Assembly: GCF_041346945.1 (NCBI RefSeq)
Contig: NZ_CP166850.1
Span: 5,564,501-5,628,500, forward strand
Direction of reading: 5' to 3'
Source of the DNA: Amycolatopsis sp. cg9
GTDB lineage: Bacteria; Actinomycetota; Actinomycetes; Mycobacteriales; Pseudonocardiaceae
Length of the DNA stretch: 64,000 nt
Made by a program: the position numbers and the translations under genes. The first letter of the stretch is position 1; every line of letters starts with the position of its first letter. The notes below the pieces were generated by a model that was not told the origin of the DNA, ran no database searches, and saw only the letters and a program-made list of their open reading frames with translations. Shown one piece after another: positions 54,369 through 63,054 of this stretch.

Positions 54369-54713
54369 ATGGTTGGCGGTAACGCGATTCGGGGCACCAG
54401 GGTGGGTGCCGGACCTACGGGCGAATCGGAACGGGGTGAGTCGGCGCCACGGCGCCGCGTAGCTTATTGGTGTGCCAACGGCCACGAGGCCCGGCCGTCG
54501 TTCGCGCTCGACGCGGAAATCCCGGACGAGTGGGACTGCCCACGCTGCGGGCTTCCGGGCGGGCAGGACGAGAAGAACCCGCCGGCCGCGCCGCGGACGG
54601 AGCCGTACAAGACGCACCTGGCCTACGTGAAGGAGCGCCGCAGCGACTCCGACGGCGAGGCCATCCTGGCGGAGGCGCTGGAGCGCCTGCGCAAGCGGCG
54701 GGAAATCCTCTAA
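54369..54713 (+). CDS. rbpA: RNA polymerase-binding protein RbpA
   Basis: An actinobacteria-specific protein that binds the principal sigma factor and RNA polymerase and stabilises the open promoter complex. The 114-aa protein has a basic N-terminal tail with GGNAIRGTRVGAGP. A core domain follows with Cys-X2-His and Cys-X2-Cys pairs (WCANGHEA and WDCPRCGLPGG), and a C-terminal sigma-interaction helix has THLAYVKERRS and ERLRKRREI. ATG 54369 has GTGAGGATTC just upstream. A strong terminator follows. Confidence 0.96.
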   Translation: MVGGNAIRGTRVGAGPTGESERGESAPRRRVAYWCANGHEARPSFALDAEIPDEWDCPRCGLPGGQDEKNPPAAPRTEPYKTHLAYVKERRSDSDGEAILAEALERLRKRREIL

Positions 54714-54726
54714 GGGCTCGAACCGG

Positions 54727-54767
54727 AAACCACCCCGAGGGAAAGCGGACCCCTCGAGGTGGTTTTT
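54727..54767 (+). terminator. Rho-independent terminator after rbpA
   Basis: AAACCACCCCGAGG pairs with CCTCGAGGTGGTTT with one mismatch, followed by a run of five T. This is the clearest intrinsic terminator in the window, 13 nt after the rbpA stop. Confidence 0.85.
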
Positions 54768-54812
54768 CGCGTGTCCGGCGGGGTCGCCCCGGTGGGATGA
54801 CCCCGTCCGTCC

Positions 54813-56012
54813 TCAGCGGTCCAGCGGGTACCGGGCCCGCACGCGGAACCCGCCGTCCTTCGACTTCGACGTCTCGAAACTGCCGCCCAGCAGGCGCGCC
54901 CGCTCGGCCAGGCCGGTCAGGCCGTGGCCACCCGAGGGGAGCGATTCACCGGGCCGGCTCGCCCGCTCGTTCCGGACCTCGATCTTGAGCGCGCCGTGCT
55001 CACCCTGGATGCGGATCGTCGCGGTGGCGCCCGGGGCGTGCTTGTGGACGTTCGTCAGGCACTCCTGGACCGTCCGGTAGGCCGCCGCCGAGACCTGGTT
55101 GGGGAGGGCCTCCGGGAGGTGCTCCACGGACAGGTGCACCGGGACCTCCGACGTCCGGATCAGCCGGTCGAGGTCGTTGATCCCCGGCCGCGGGCCGTCG
55201 TCGTCCGCGCCCGCGCGCAGCACGCTCAGCAGGGAGCGCAGCTCCTCCAGCGTCCGCTTCGACAGCGTCCGGATGACCTGCGCGGTCTCCTGGGCCCGGT
55301 CGTCGGTCGTCTGGGCCTGCAGCGCGCCGGCCTGCATCGCGATCAGCGTGATCTGGTGGGACACGACGTCGTGCATCTCGCGGGCCAGCCGGGCGCGCTC
55401 TTCGGCGCGGACGGCGTCGGCGTGGAAGCGGCGCTCGCGGTCGCGGCTCGTGGCCAGCTCGGCGAGCTTGTTCGCGACCTCGGCCCGCGCCCCGATGAGG
55501 AGGCCGATCGCGATCGGCATGCCGGCGACGAGGACGCCGTAGATGCCGTCGAGGATGTGCTCACGCCAGCTGAGCTCGGCGAAGTCCTCCAGGGGCCACT
55601 GCACGAACCGGCAGATCCACACCAGCGCCGCGCCGACCCAGACCTGCCAGTGCAGCTGACGGCGGGTGGCGAGCATGCCGAGCGTGATCATCGACGCGAG
55701 CTGCGCCCAGCCGGCCAGGAAGCCGGGGACCGCGACGAGCACGGCGAGGAACGGGAACTTCCGCCGGAACACCACCGCGAGGCAGGCGGCGCCGGAGAGC
55801 CAGATCGAATAGGGCTGGGCCTTCTCGGGGATCACCAGCCAGACGTCGAGCACCGCCAGGATGACCGCGGCCGCCTCGATGGCGAACGTGACCACGGCGG
55901 GCCGGGGTACCGAGCCGAACACGCTCAGCCCCCGCTTTCGCACCCGCTCGGCGGCCGACGGCCCCGAGCTCGCGATCGAGATGCCTGGAATCGAGAGTCC
56001 CTCTGTACTCAT
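54813..56012 (-). CDS. Orphan membrane histidine kinase (HisKA_3 type)
   Basis: A 399-aa sensor kinase with about five hydrophobic segments in residues 30-170. The H box is LAREMHDVVSHQITLIAMQ, and a compact ATPase domain ends SGGHGLTGLAERARLLGG. The region has strong likeness in layout to the kinase at 19554. No response-regulator gene is adjacent, so it is an orphan here. ATG 56012 or the in-frame ATG 56027 is the start; neither has a strong ribosome site. Confidence 0.9.
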   Translation of the reverse strand: MSTEGLSIPGISIASSGPSAAERVRKRGLSVFGSVPRPAVVTFAIEAAAVILAVLDVWLVIPEKAQPYSIWLSGAACLAVVFRRKFPFLAVLVAVPGFLAGWAQLASMITLGMLATRRQLHWQVWVGAALVWICRFVQWPLEDFAELSWREHILDGIYGVLVAGMPIAIGLLIGARAEVANKLAELATSRDRERRFHADAVRAEERARLAREMHDVVSHQITLIAMQAGALQAQTTDDRAQETAQVIRTLSKRTLEELRSLLSVLRAGADDDGPRPGINDLDRLIRTSEVPVHLSVEHLPEALPNQVSAAAYRTVQECLTNVHKHAPGATATIRIQGEHGALKIEVRNERASRPGESLPSGGHGLTGLAERARLLGGSFETSKSKDGGFRVRARYPLDR

Positions 56013-56303
56013 CGCTGGCGACCCCATTCGTCTTGTGGACTTGTTGGTGAGAGGTGCTCAGGGCCCGATCGGGACGCGCAGCAACGGACAAATGTGCGGA
56101 TGCTAACGAGGTCGCGTACGAAGACGGTAAGTTTCACCCGCCGTCGGTGTTCCGGCGTCCGGATTTCGCAACGGCTTGGTCCGAAAGGGGGATAGCCGTG
56201 TGAGGGTGCTACTCAGAGTGGGAGTGGTGTTCCCCTGCGTGTACCCGGACGACCACATCGTGGGAATCATGTTACCCACGTGTGGCCGCCCGGCGGTAGT
56301 TCT

Positions 56304-57374
56304 TCAGGCCGCCATCGAGTTGAGGTCGTCGCTGAGCAGGTCGTCGAGACCGCTCTCGCACGCCTTCGCCGTTTCGATCGACCGCGGCAGCATCCCGGCC
56401 TCGTACGCCATGACCGCCTCGTCCACGCTCGGCGCCGTCGCCAGCGCGGTCGCGAGCTCGGTGCCGTCGAGGAGGGCGAGGTTCGCGCCGACCCCGAGCG
56501 GCGGCATCAGGTGGGCCGCGTCGCCGAGCAGGGTGACGCCCGGCGTGTGCGTCCACGCGTGGGGGACCGGCAGGACGTGCAGCGGCCGGTGGGTGAACCC
56601 GCAGTCGACGTCGGCGAGGAACCGGAGCACGTCCGGGTGCCAGCCGGCGTAGCGTTCGAGCAGGTTCGCGCGCACGGCGGCGGTGTCGGCGAAGTCGAGG
56701 CCGGCGTGCCAGTCCTCGGGGGCGTAGAACACGGCGTAGCAGCGGACGTCGCCGTTGCTCGTGCGCTGCGCGAAGAGGGCGCGCCCGCCCGTCTTGGTCA
56801 CCATCGTGCCCCGGCCGGTCAGCGCCGCGAGGTCCGAGGAGGCGGCGTGGCCGAACTCGACGAACGTGACCCCGCTGTAGACCGGCCGGACGCCGGTCAG
56901 GGCCTGGCGGACGCGGGACCAGGCGCCGTCCGCGCCGACGACCAGGCCGAAGTCCCGGGTGTCGCCGTTCCTGAACGTCAGCCGGGCGCCGGTGACGCCG
57001 GTGATCGCCTGTCCCCACCGGACGGTGCCCGGCGCGAGTGAATCGAGGAGGAGGCCGCGGAGCTGGCCGCGGTCGATTTCGGGGCGGAAGTCGCCCTCGG
57101 GGGTTTCGTCGATGACGACTTGGGCGGTGTGCGGGTCGAGGGCGCGCATCTGCTGGCCCTCGGGCCGGGCCAGTTCGCGGAACCGCTCGTGCAGGCCGGC
57201 GGTGCGGAGGGCGACCTGGCCGGTGTCGCCGTGCATGTCGAGCGTGCCGCCTTGGGGGCGGGCCTCGGCCGACGCTTCTTGTTCGAAGACGGTGACGTCG
57301 AGGCCGTGGAGCTGCAGGACGCGGGCACAGGCGAGGCCGCCCAGGCCGGCGCCGACGATGGCGATGGAGTTCAT
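56304..57374 (-). CDS. FAD-dependent monooxygenase (TetX/aromatic hydroxylase-like)
   Basis: A 356-aa class A flavoprotein monooxygenase. The N-terminal GxGxxG fold is IAIVGAGLGGLACARVL, then FEQEASAEARPQGGTLDMHGDTG. DGAWSRVR is the DG motif and TLLGDAAHLMPPLGVGANLAL the second FAD motif (GD). The arrangement is close to TetX-like and other drug- or aromatic-hydroxylating enzymes, but the substrate is unknown. ATG 57374 has AGGGGGAAG upstream. The divergent TetR gene at 57500 probably represses it. Confidence 0.9.
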   Translation of the reverse strand: MNSIAIVGAGLGGLACARVLQLHGLDVTVFEQEASAEARPQGGTLDMHGDTGQVALRTAGLHERFRELARPEGQQMRALDPHTAQVVIDETPEGDFRPEIDRGQLRGLLLDSLAPGTVRWGQAITGVTGARLTFRNGDTRDFGLVVGADGAWSRVRQALTGVRPVYSGVTFVEFGHAASSDLAALTGRGTMVTKTGGRALFAQRTSNGDVRCYAVFYAPEDWHAGLDFADTAAVRANLLERYAGWHPDVLRFLADVDCGFTHRPLHVLPVPHAWTHTPGVTLLGDAAHLMPPLGVGANLALLDGTELATALATAPSVDEAVMAYEAGMLPRSIETAKACESGLDDLLSDDLNSMAA

Positions 57375-57436
57375 GACTTCCCCCTGGAAGTTCGGTGCCC
57401 CCGGCTGGTCCGGCGGCCTGAAGCCAGAAAAGCACA

Positions 57437-57493
57437 GTGACTCAAAAAGTGCAACGACTCAACTTTTGAAGTGAGTCCACCATCACGTAGGCT
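57437..57493 (+). promoter_or_regulatory. Divergent operator/promoter between monooxygenase and TetR
   Basis: GACTCAACTTTTGAAGTGAGTC (57456-57477 as a 22-nt unit) has inverted GACTCA/TGAGTC ends, and a related GACTCAAAAAGT half lies at 57439. TAGGCT (57488-57493) ends 6 nt before the TetR ATG and is a leaderless-type -10. The repeats are likely TetR sites controlling both genes. Confidence 0.5.
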
Positions 57494-57499
57494 GGCGGC

Positions 57500-58063
57500 A
57501 TGACCGAAGTGATCGGGCGCCGCGAGCGCAAGAAGGCGCAGACGCGGCAGGCACTGGCCGACGCCGCGCTGAAGCTGTTCCTCGAACGCGGCTACGACGA
57601 GGTCGGGGTGAAGGAGGTCGCGGACGCGGCCGACGTCTCGGTGACGACGTTGTTCAAGTACTTCCCCAGCAAGGAAGCGCTGCTGTTCGACCAGGACGAC
57701 GACATCGAGGCGGCCCTGGTCGCCGCGGTCCACGGCCGCCCGCCGGGCCACACGATCGTGGACGCGCTGCGCAAGCACATCCTGCGAGACGTCTCCGACG
57801 GCGGCCCGGACGAGGAGTTCCTGCGCCTGATCGAGAGCACCCCGGCGCTGCGCGAGTACGGCAGGCGCATGTGGATGCGCCACGAGACGGCGCTGGCCCA
57901 GGCGATCGCGGAGGAGTCGGGCGCCCCGGCAGGCGACGTGCGGTCCGCGGCGCTGGCGAGGTTCGCGCTGGCCTCCCGCGACCTGATCACGGTCCACGAA
58001 AACCCGCGCTGGGCCGCGGAGGAGATCTTCGGCTGCCTGGAGCGCGGCTGGCGCACGGAATGA
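57500..58063 (+). CDS. TetR family transcriptional regulator
   Basis: A 187-aa regulator with N-terminal helix-turn-helix (about residues 8-55): KAQTRQALADAALKLFLERG and VKEVADAADVSVTTLFKYFPSKEALL. The C-terminal domain is helical and ends GCLEREGW-like GCLERGWRTE. ATG 57500 is 6 nt after a TAGGCT -10 and lacks a ribosome site, so it is probably leaderless. It is divergent from the monooxygenase gene, the natural target. Confidence 0.93.
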   Translation: MTEVIGRRERKKAQTRQALADAALKLFLERGYDEVGVKEVADAADVSVTTLFKYFPSKEALLFDQDDDIEAALVAAVHGRPPGHTIVDALRKHILRDVSDGGPDEEFLRLIESTPALREYGRRMWMRHETALAQAIAEESGAPAGDVRSAALARFALASRDLITVHENPRWAAEEIFGCLERGWRTE

Positions 58064-58074
58064 GCCCGGAAACA

Positions 58075-58123
58075 CGTGAAGGCCACCTCGAGGAACTTCA
58101 AGTTCCTCGAGGTGGCCTTCACG
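58075..58123. terminator. Perfect 49-bp palindrome between convergent genes
   Basis: Two perfect 24-bp arms (58075-58098 and 58100-58123) meet at a single central C. The left arm begins CGTGAAGGCCACCTCGAGG. It lies 12 nt after the TetR stop and 13 nt before the end of pgl, so it probably terminates both, and it is the longest perfect palindrome seen here. Confidence 0.8.
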
Positions 58124-58135
58124 AACCACCGGAAG

Positions 58136-58915
58136 CTAGGCCGTGGGTGGCTGGTAGACCTTCGTCAGCTTCCCCGCCGCGGCGCGGTCCAGCAGCCACA
58201 GCGTCCGCCGGTGCCCGCGGGCCCCGGCCACCGGCAGCTGGACCTCCCCGGCACCCGACAAAGCCAGCGCGACCGCGTCCGCCTTCGCTTCGCCGGCCGT
58301 CAGCAGCCACACGTCACGGGCGCGGCGGATGGCCGGGAGCGTCAGCGACACGCGGGTCGGCGGGGGCTTCGGGCAGCTGCGCACCGCCACCACCGGACGC
58401 TCGGTCTCGTACACCGCCGGGGACTCCGGGAACACCGAGGCCGTGTGGCCCTCGCCGCCCAAGCCCAGCAGCATGATGTCGAACGTCGGCACGTCGCCGT
58501 GGTCCTCCGGGCCCGCGTTGTCCGCCAGCACCGAGGCGTACGACGCGGCGGCGGCGTCGGGGTCGTCGCCGAACTCGCCGTCCGACGCGGCGATCGCGTG
58601 GACGCGCTTCGGGTCCAGCGGGACGTGGTCCAGCAGCGCCTCGCGGGCCTGCTTCTCGTTCCGCTCGTCCGAATCCGCCGGGACGAACCGCTCGTCGCCC
58701 CAGTAGATGTCCAGGCGGGACCAGTCGATCGCGTCGCGGGCCGACGAAGCCTGCAGCTCCGACAGCACCGCGATGCCCGTTCCGCCGCCGGTCAGCACCA
58801 GGGACGCCGTGCCCTTGGCCGCCTGGACGTCCACCAGCCGCGTGACCAGCCGGGCGGCCGCCGCGGCCGCCAGCAGGTCCTGGTTCGCGTAGACGACTAC
58901 TTCCGTCTTGCTCAT
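58136..58915 (-). CDS. pgl: 6-Phosphogluconolactonase
   Basis: Hydrolyses 6-phosphogluconolactone to 6-phosphogluconate. The 259-aa protein has VLTGGGTGIAVLSEL, the WSRLDIYWGDERFVPADSDERN motif region (about residues 68-90), and FDIMLLGLGGEGHTASVFP with the catalytic His. ATG 58915 overlaps the opcA stop (ATGA). It is the last gene of the oxidative pentose phosphate operon. Confidence 0.96.
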   Translation of the reverse strand: MSKTEVVVYANQDLLAAAAAARLVTRLVDVQAAKGTASLVLTGGGTGIAVLSELQASSARDAIDWSRLDIYWGDERFVPADSDERNEKQAREALLDHVPLDPKRVHAIAASDGEFGDDPDAAAASYASVLADNAGPEDHGDVPTFDIMLLGLGGEGHTASVFPESPAVYETERPVVAVRSCPKPPPTRVSLTLPAIRRARDVWLLTAGEAKADAVALALSGAGEVQLPVAGARGHRRTLWLLDRAAAGKLTKVYQPPTA

Positions 58916-59907
58916 TTCTTGGCACCGGCCGCGGCGGCGGCAGGGGATGTGACGTCGGCCTTCGGCGGGGCTCCCGTCTTGCCGTTCGTGCCCGTCGCGA
59001 TCTTGCCGAGGCCGTGCAGGGCCGCCTCGTAGATCTCGTCCGGGTCGAGCCGGCGGAGCTCCTCGATCAGGCAGTCCTGGTTGTTGCGGCGCTGGAGGGC
59101 GATGCGGCGGGTCGGCTGGCCCGGCTGGGTCAGCGTGCCGACGCGGCCGTCCGGGCGGTGCAGCTCCACCGGGCCGGACCGGCGGTCCAGGGTCACCGAG
59201 ATGATCCCGGCCGCGCCCGCGCTCTTCACGCGCTTCACCGGCGCCTTCAGGTACTCCGCCAGCCAGCCGGCGAGCAGCTCGGTGGACGGCGAGTCGGCCT
59301 CGCCGGTCACCGTCGCGCCGGTGATCTTCTCGAACGGCGGGAGGTCCAGCGCCGACACCAGCTGCGCCCGCCAGCGGGTCAGCCGGGTCCACGCCAGGTC
59401 GGTGTCGCCCGCGGTGTACGCCTTCGCGCGCGTCGTCAGGGCCCGGACCGGGCTCTTCTCCGCGGCGGAGTCGGTGATCCGGCGCTGCGCCAGCTGACCG
59501 AGCGGGTCGTTCGCCGGGTCCTTCGGGCCGGCGCCCGGCCACCAGCAGACGATCGGCGCGTCCGGCAGCAGCAGCGGCACCACCGCGCTCTGGCCCTGCG
59601 CGGCCAGCGGGCCGTAGAGCCGCAGCACGATGACCTCGCTCGCGCCGGCGTCGCCGCCGACGCGGATCTGGCCGTCGATGCGCGGGGCCGCGGTGCGGGC
59701 GCCCTTGGCCACCACGATCACCCGCGACGGGTGCTCCCGGCTCGCGCCGTTGGCGGCTTCGATCGCCTCTTCGAGCTTGGCGTCGTCGTCGGCCACGATC
59801 ACCAGCGTCAGGACGCGCCCGAGCGCGACCTGCCCGCCCTGTTCGCGGATCTCCACCAGCTTCTTGTTCAGGGCCGACGTCGTGGTGGACGGCAGGTCGA
59901 TGATCAC
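58912..59907 (-). CDS. opcA: Glucose-6-phosphate dehydrogenase assembly protein OpcA
   Basis: A 331-aa protein that in actinobacteria and cyanobacteria activates or helps assemble glucose-6-phosphate dehydrogenase. It starts IIDLPSTTTSALNKKLVEIREQGGQVALGRVL-like, with an N-terminal alpha/beta domain (RVIVVAKGA, VVPLLLPDAPIVCWWPG) and a C-terminal GIISVTLDRRSGPVELHRPDG region. The tail is Ala/Lys-rich and low in complexity. GTG 59907 has GGAGG upstream and overlaps the zwf stop. Confidence 0.95.
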   Translation of the reverse strand: MIIDLPSTTTSALNKKLVEIREQGGQVALGRVLTLVIVADDDAKLEEAIEAANGASREHPSRVIVVAKGARTAAPRIDGQIRVGGDAGASEVIVLRLYGPLAAQGQSAVVPLLLPDAPIVCWWPGAGPKDPANDPLGQLAQRRITDSAAEKSPVRALTTRAKAYTAGDTDLAWTRLTRWRAQLVSALDLPPFEKITGATVTGEADSPSTELLAGWLAEYLKAPVKRVKSAGAAGIISVTLDRRSGPVELHRPDGRVGTLTQPGQPTRRIALQRRNNQDCLIEELRRLDPDEIYEAALHGLGKIATGTNGKTGAPPKADVTSPAAAAAGAKK

Positions 59908-61427
59908 GGGCGCCTCCATTTCCGGCCGGTGCGCTCCAGCATTTCGTCGGCGGACGGCGGGCCCCAGGTACCCGGCGGGTACTGCTCCGGCGACCCTTCC
60001 TTGGCCCAGTGCTCGAGGATCGGGTCCAGGATCTTCCAGGACAGCTCGACCTCTTCGTTCACCGGGAACAGCGACGGCTCGCCGAGCAGGACGTCGAGGA
60101 TCAGGCGCTCGTAGGCCTCGGGGGAGGACTCGGTGAACGCGTGCCCGTAGCCGAAGTCCATCGTGACGTCGCGGACCTCCATCGTGGTCCCCGGTACCTT
60201 CGAGCCGAACCGCAGCGTGATGCCCTCGTCCGGCTGGACCCGGATGACCAGCGCGTTCTGCCCCAGCTCCTCGGTCGACGTCGAGTCGAACGGCAGGTGC
60301 GGCGCCCGCTTGAACACGACGGCGATCTCGGTGACGCGGCGGCCGAGCCGCTTGCCGGTGCGCAGGTAGAACGGCACCCCGGCCCAGCGGCGGTTCTGCA
60401 CCTCGAGGGTCACCGCGGCGTAGGTCTCGGTCTTCGAGTCCTTCGCGAAGCCCTCTTCCTGCAGCAGGCCCGGCACCTTCGTGCCGCCCTGCCAGCCACC
60501 CGCGTACTGGCCGCGCGCGCTCGTCTTGTTCAGCGGCCCGAGCGGCTTGGTGCCCGAAAGCACCTTGATCTTCTCCGCGCGCAGGGCCCGCGGCTCGAAC
60601 GACAGCGGCTCCTCCATCGCGGTGAAGGCCAGCAGCTGCAGCAGGTGGTTCTGGATGACGTCCCGGGCGGCGCCGATGCCGTCGTAGTACCCCGCGCGGC
60701 CGCCGAGGCCGATGTCCTCGGCCATGGTGATCTGCACGTGGTCGACGAAGTTGGCGTTCCAGATCGGCTCGAACAGCTGGTTCGCGAAGCGCAGTGCCAG
60801 GATGTTCTGCACCGTCTCCTTGCCGAGGTAGTGGTCGATGCGGAACACCGACTCCTCGGGGAAGACGTCGTTGACGATGGCGTTCAGCTCTTCGGCGCTC
60901 TTCAGGTCGTGCCCGAAGGGCTTCTCGATGACCACGCGCCGCCACGTCTTTTCGTCGGCGTTCGCCAGCCCGGAGCGGGCCAGCTGCTTGGTCACCACCG
61001 GGAACGCGCTCGGCGGGATCGACAGGTAGAACGCGGTGTTGCCGCCGGTGCCGCGTTCCTGGTCGAGGTCCTTCACCGTCTGCGCGAGCCGGTCGAACGC
61101 GTCGTCGTCGTCGAAGGTGCCCTGCACGAAGCGGATGCCTTCGGCGAGCCGGTTCCACACCGACTCCTTGAACGGCGTCCGCGCGTGCTCCTTGACCGAG
61201 TCGTGCACGAGCTCGCCGAAGTCCTGGTGCTCCCAGTCGCGGCGGGCGAACCCGACGAGCGAGAAGCCCGCGGGCAGCAGGCCGCGGTTGGCCAGGTCGT
61301 AGATGGCGGGCATCAGCTTCTTGCGGGCCAGGTCGCCGGTGACACCGAAGATCACCAGGCTGGAGGGCCCGGCGATCCGGGGGAGCCGCTTGTCCCGCGG
61401 ATCGCGAAGGGGGTTGCTCCACGTCAT
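59904..61427 (-). CDS. zwf: Glucose-6-phosphate 1-dehydrogenase
   Basis: The first step of the oxidative pentose phosphate pathway, making NADPH. The 507-aa protein has the dinucleotide-binding VIFGVTGDLARKKLMPAIYDL and the substrate/catalytic motif RIDHYLGKETVQNILALRFAN. EKPFGHDL and YDGIGAARDVIQNHLLQLLA are also present. ATG 61427 overlaps the pgi stop and its own stop overlaps the opcA GTG, so translation of pgi-zwf-opcA-pgl is coupled throughout. Confidence 0.97.
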   Translation of the reverse strand: MTWSNPLRDPRDKRLPRIAGPSSLVIFGVTGDLARKKLMPAIYDLANRGLLPAGFSLVGFARRDWEHQDFGELVHDSVKEHARTPFKESVWNRLAEGIRFVQGTFDDDDAFDRLAQTVKDLDQERGTGGNTAFYLSIPPSAFPVVTKQLARSGLANADEKTWRRVVIEKPFGHDLKSAEELNAIVNDVFPEESVFRIDHYLGKETVQNILALRFANQLFEPIWNANFVDHVQITMAEDIGLGGRAGYYDGIGAARDVIQNHLLQLLAFTAMEEPLSFEPRALRAEKIKVLSGTKPLGPLNKTSARGQYAGGWQGGTKVPGLLQEEGFAKDSKTETYAAVTLEVQNRRWAGVPFYLRTGKRLGRRVTEIAVVFKRAPHLPFDSTSTEELGQNALVIRVQPDEGITLRFGSKVPGTTMEVRDVTMDFGYGHAFTESSPEAYERLILDVLLGEPSLFPVNEEVELSWKILDPILEHWAKEGSPEQYPPGTWGPPSADEMLERTGRKWRRP

Positions 61428-63046
61428 GCGCCGACCTCCTGTACCGCGCGGACGACCGCCGCGAGACCCGCGGCCCGGTCGGTCAGGTGCAGGCGCAGCA
61501 CCGGGCGGCCGTGCTCGGCGAGGACCTGCCCGTCGCCGAGGGCCTGCGCGTGCTGCAGCTGGCCCAGCGTGTAGGGCCGGTCCGGCACGTCGAGGTCCTG
61601 CTCGACGGCGCCGGTCAGCTGCAGGAACACGCCGTTCTGGTGCCCGCCCTTGTGGTACTGGCCGGTGGAGTGCAGGAACCGCGGGCCCCAGCCGAACGTC
61701 GTCTGCTTCCCGGTGCCCTTGGCGATCTCGCCGCGCAGCAGCTCGGTCGAGGCGTCGTCGAGGCGGTCGAGGTAGGCCTGCACCGCGATGTAGCCCGCGT
61801 CCGGCGCCGAAGCGAAGAACGCGCGTAGAACGTCGGTGAGGCTGCCGTCGGTGGAAACCCCGTCGCTGCCGAAGATCTCGACCGGACCGTCCACAGTGGC
61901 CGGTTCCTCGCCGCCCTTCAGCTTCTCCGGGTCGTCCAGCAACGCGCGGGCCGCCTTCTTGGCCGCCTCGACGTCGGGCTGGTCGAACGGGTTGATCCCG
62001 AGCAGCCGGCCGGCCAGCGCCGTGGCGAACTCCCAGAGCAGGAACTGCGCGCCCAGCGAGCCGGTCACGGAGATCTTCGCCGCACCCTGCGGGGCGCCGA
62101 CCGCGGTGGGGGTGGCGTCGGTCTTGGCGTCGGCGAAGCCGGCCGCCTCCGCACCCTCGACCGCGACCGGCAGCAGGCCGGTGCCCTGCTTGCCGGTGGA
62201 CTCGGCGATCAGCTGCTCCGCCCAGTCCGGGAAGCCCTTGATGCCGGAGCCGGTGTCGGCCAGCACGACCTTCTCCGCGCCCGCCTCGTGCGCGGCGGCC
62301 CACGCGGCGGCCAGCTTGACCGCCGGGTTGGCCGCGTCGTCCGCGGCGAGCTCTTCGGCCACCGAAGCGGCCTGGTCGAGCAGCCGGGCGACGTCCGCGC
62401 CGGCGAGCCCGGCCGGGACGAGCCCGAACGCGGTCAGCGCCGAGTAGCGGCCGCCGACGTGCGGGTCGGCGAGGAAGACCTTGCGGTAACCCTCCTTTTC
62501 GGACAGTTCCTGGAACGGCGAGCCCGGGTCGGTGACGACCACGATCCGCCGCGCCGCGTCGATGCCCGCGTCGGTGAAGGCCTTCGCGAAGATCCGCCGG
62601 TGGCTGTCGGTTTCGACGGTGCCGCCCGACTTCGACGACACCACGATCACCGTGCGCTCGAGGTCGCCGGCGAGCGCGTCGGCGACCTGGCCGGGGTCGG
62701 TGGTGTCGAGGACGGTCAGCGGGACGCCGTCGGTCGCGGTGATCACCTCGGGTGCCAGCGACGAGCCGCCCATGCCGGCCAGCACGACGCGGTCGACGCC
62801 CTCGGACCGCAGCTCGGTCCGCAGCGCGTCGATCTCGCCGATCAGCGGCCGCGACGACTTGTGCAGCGTCGTCCACGACAGCCGGATCGACGCCTCGGGC
62901 TCGGCGTCCGGGCCCCAGAGCGTCGCGTCCTGCGCCGCCAGCTTCGACGCGGCCCGGTCGGCGACCAGCCGGTCGGCCAGCGGCGCGGCGCGCTCCGCCA
63001 GTGCGGCGTCCACGATCTCGACGCCGGTCTTTTCCCCTGTCGTCAT
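61424..63046 (-). CDS. pgi: Glucose-6-phosphate isomerase
   Basis: Interconverts glucose 6-phosphate and fructose 6-phosphate. The 540-aa protein is of the short actinobacterial type found within pentose phosphate operons. It has VVLAGMGGSSLAPEVI, VVSSKSGGTVETDSHRRIF (sugar-phosphate site), GGRYSALTAFGLVPAGL and YHKGGHQNG near the end. ATG 63046 follows tal by 8 bp. Its position lets fructose 6-phosphate made by transaldolase re-enter the oxidative branch. Confidence 0.95.
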   Translation of the reverse strand: MTTGEKTGVEIVDAALAERAAPLADRLVADRAASKLAAQDATLWGPDAEPEASIRLSWTTLHKSSRPLIGEIDALRTELRSEGVDRVVLAGMGGSSLAPEVITATDGVPLTVLDTTDPGQVADALAGDLERTVIVVSSKSGGTVETDSHRRIFAKAFTDAGIDAARRIVVVTDPGSPFQELSEKEGYRKVFLADPHVGGRYSALTAFGLVPAGLAGADVARLLDQAASVAEELAADDAANPAVKLAAAWAAAHEAGAEKVVLADTGSGIKGFPDWAEQLIAESTGKQGTGLLPVAVEGAEAAGFADAKTDATPTAVGAPQGAAKISVTGSLGAQFLLWEFATALAGRLLGINPFDQPDVEAAKKAARALLDDPEKLKGGEEPATVDGPVEIFGSDGVSTDGSLTDVLRAFFASAPDAGYIAVQAYLDRLDDASTELLRGEIAKGTGKQTTFGWGPRFLHSTGQYHKGGHQNGVFLQLTGAVEQDLDVPDRPYTLGQLQHAQALGDGQVLAEHGRPVLRLHLTDRAAGLAAVVRAVQEVGA

Positions 63047-63054
63047 GTCGTGCT

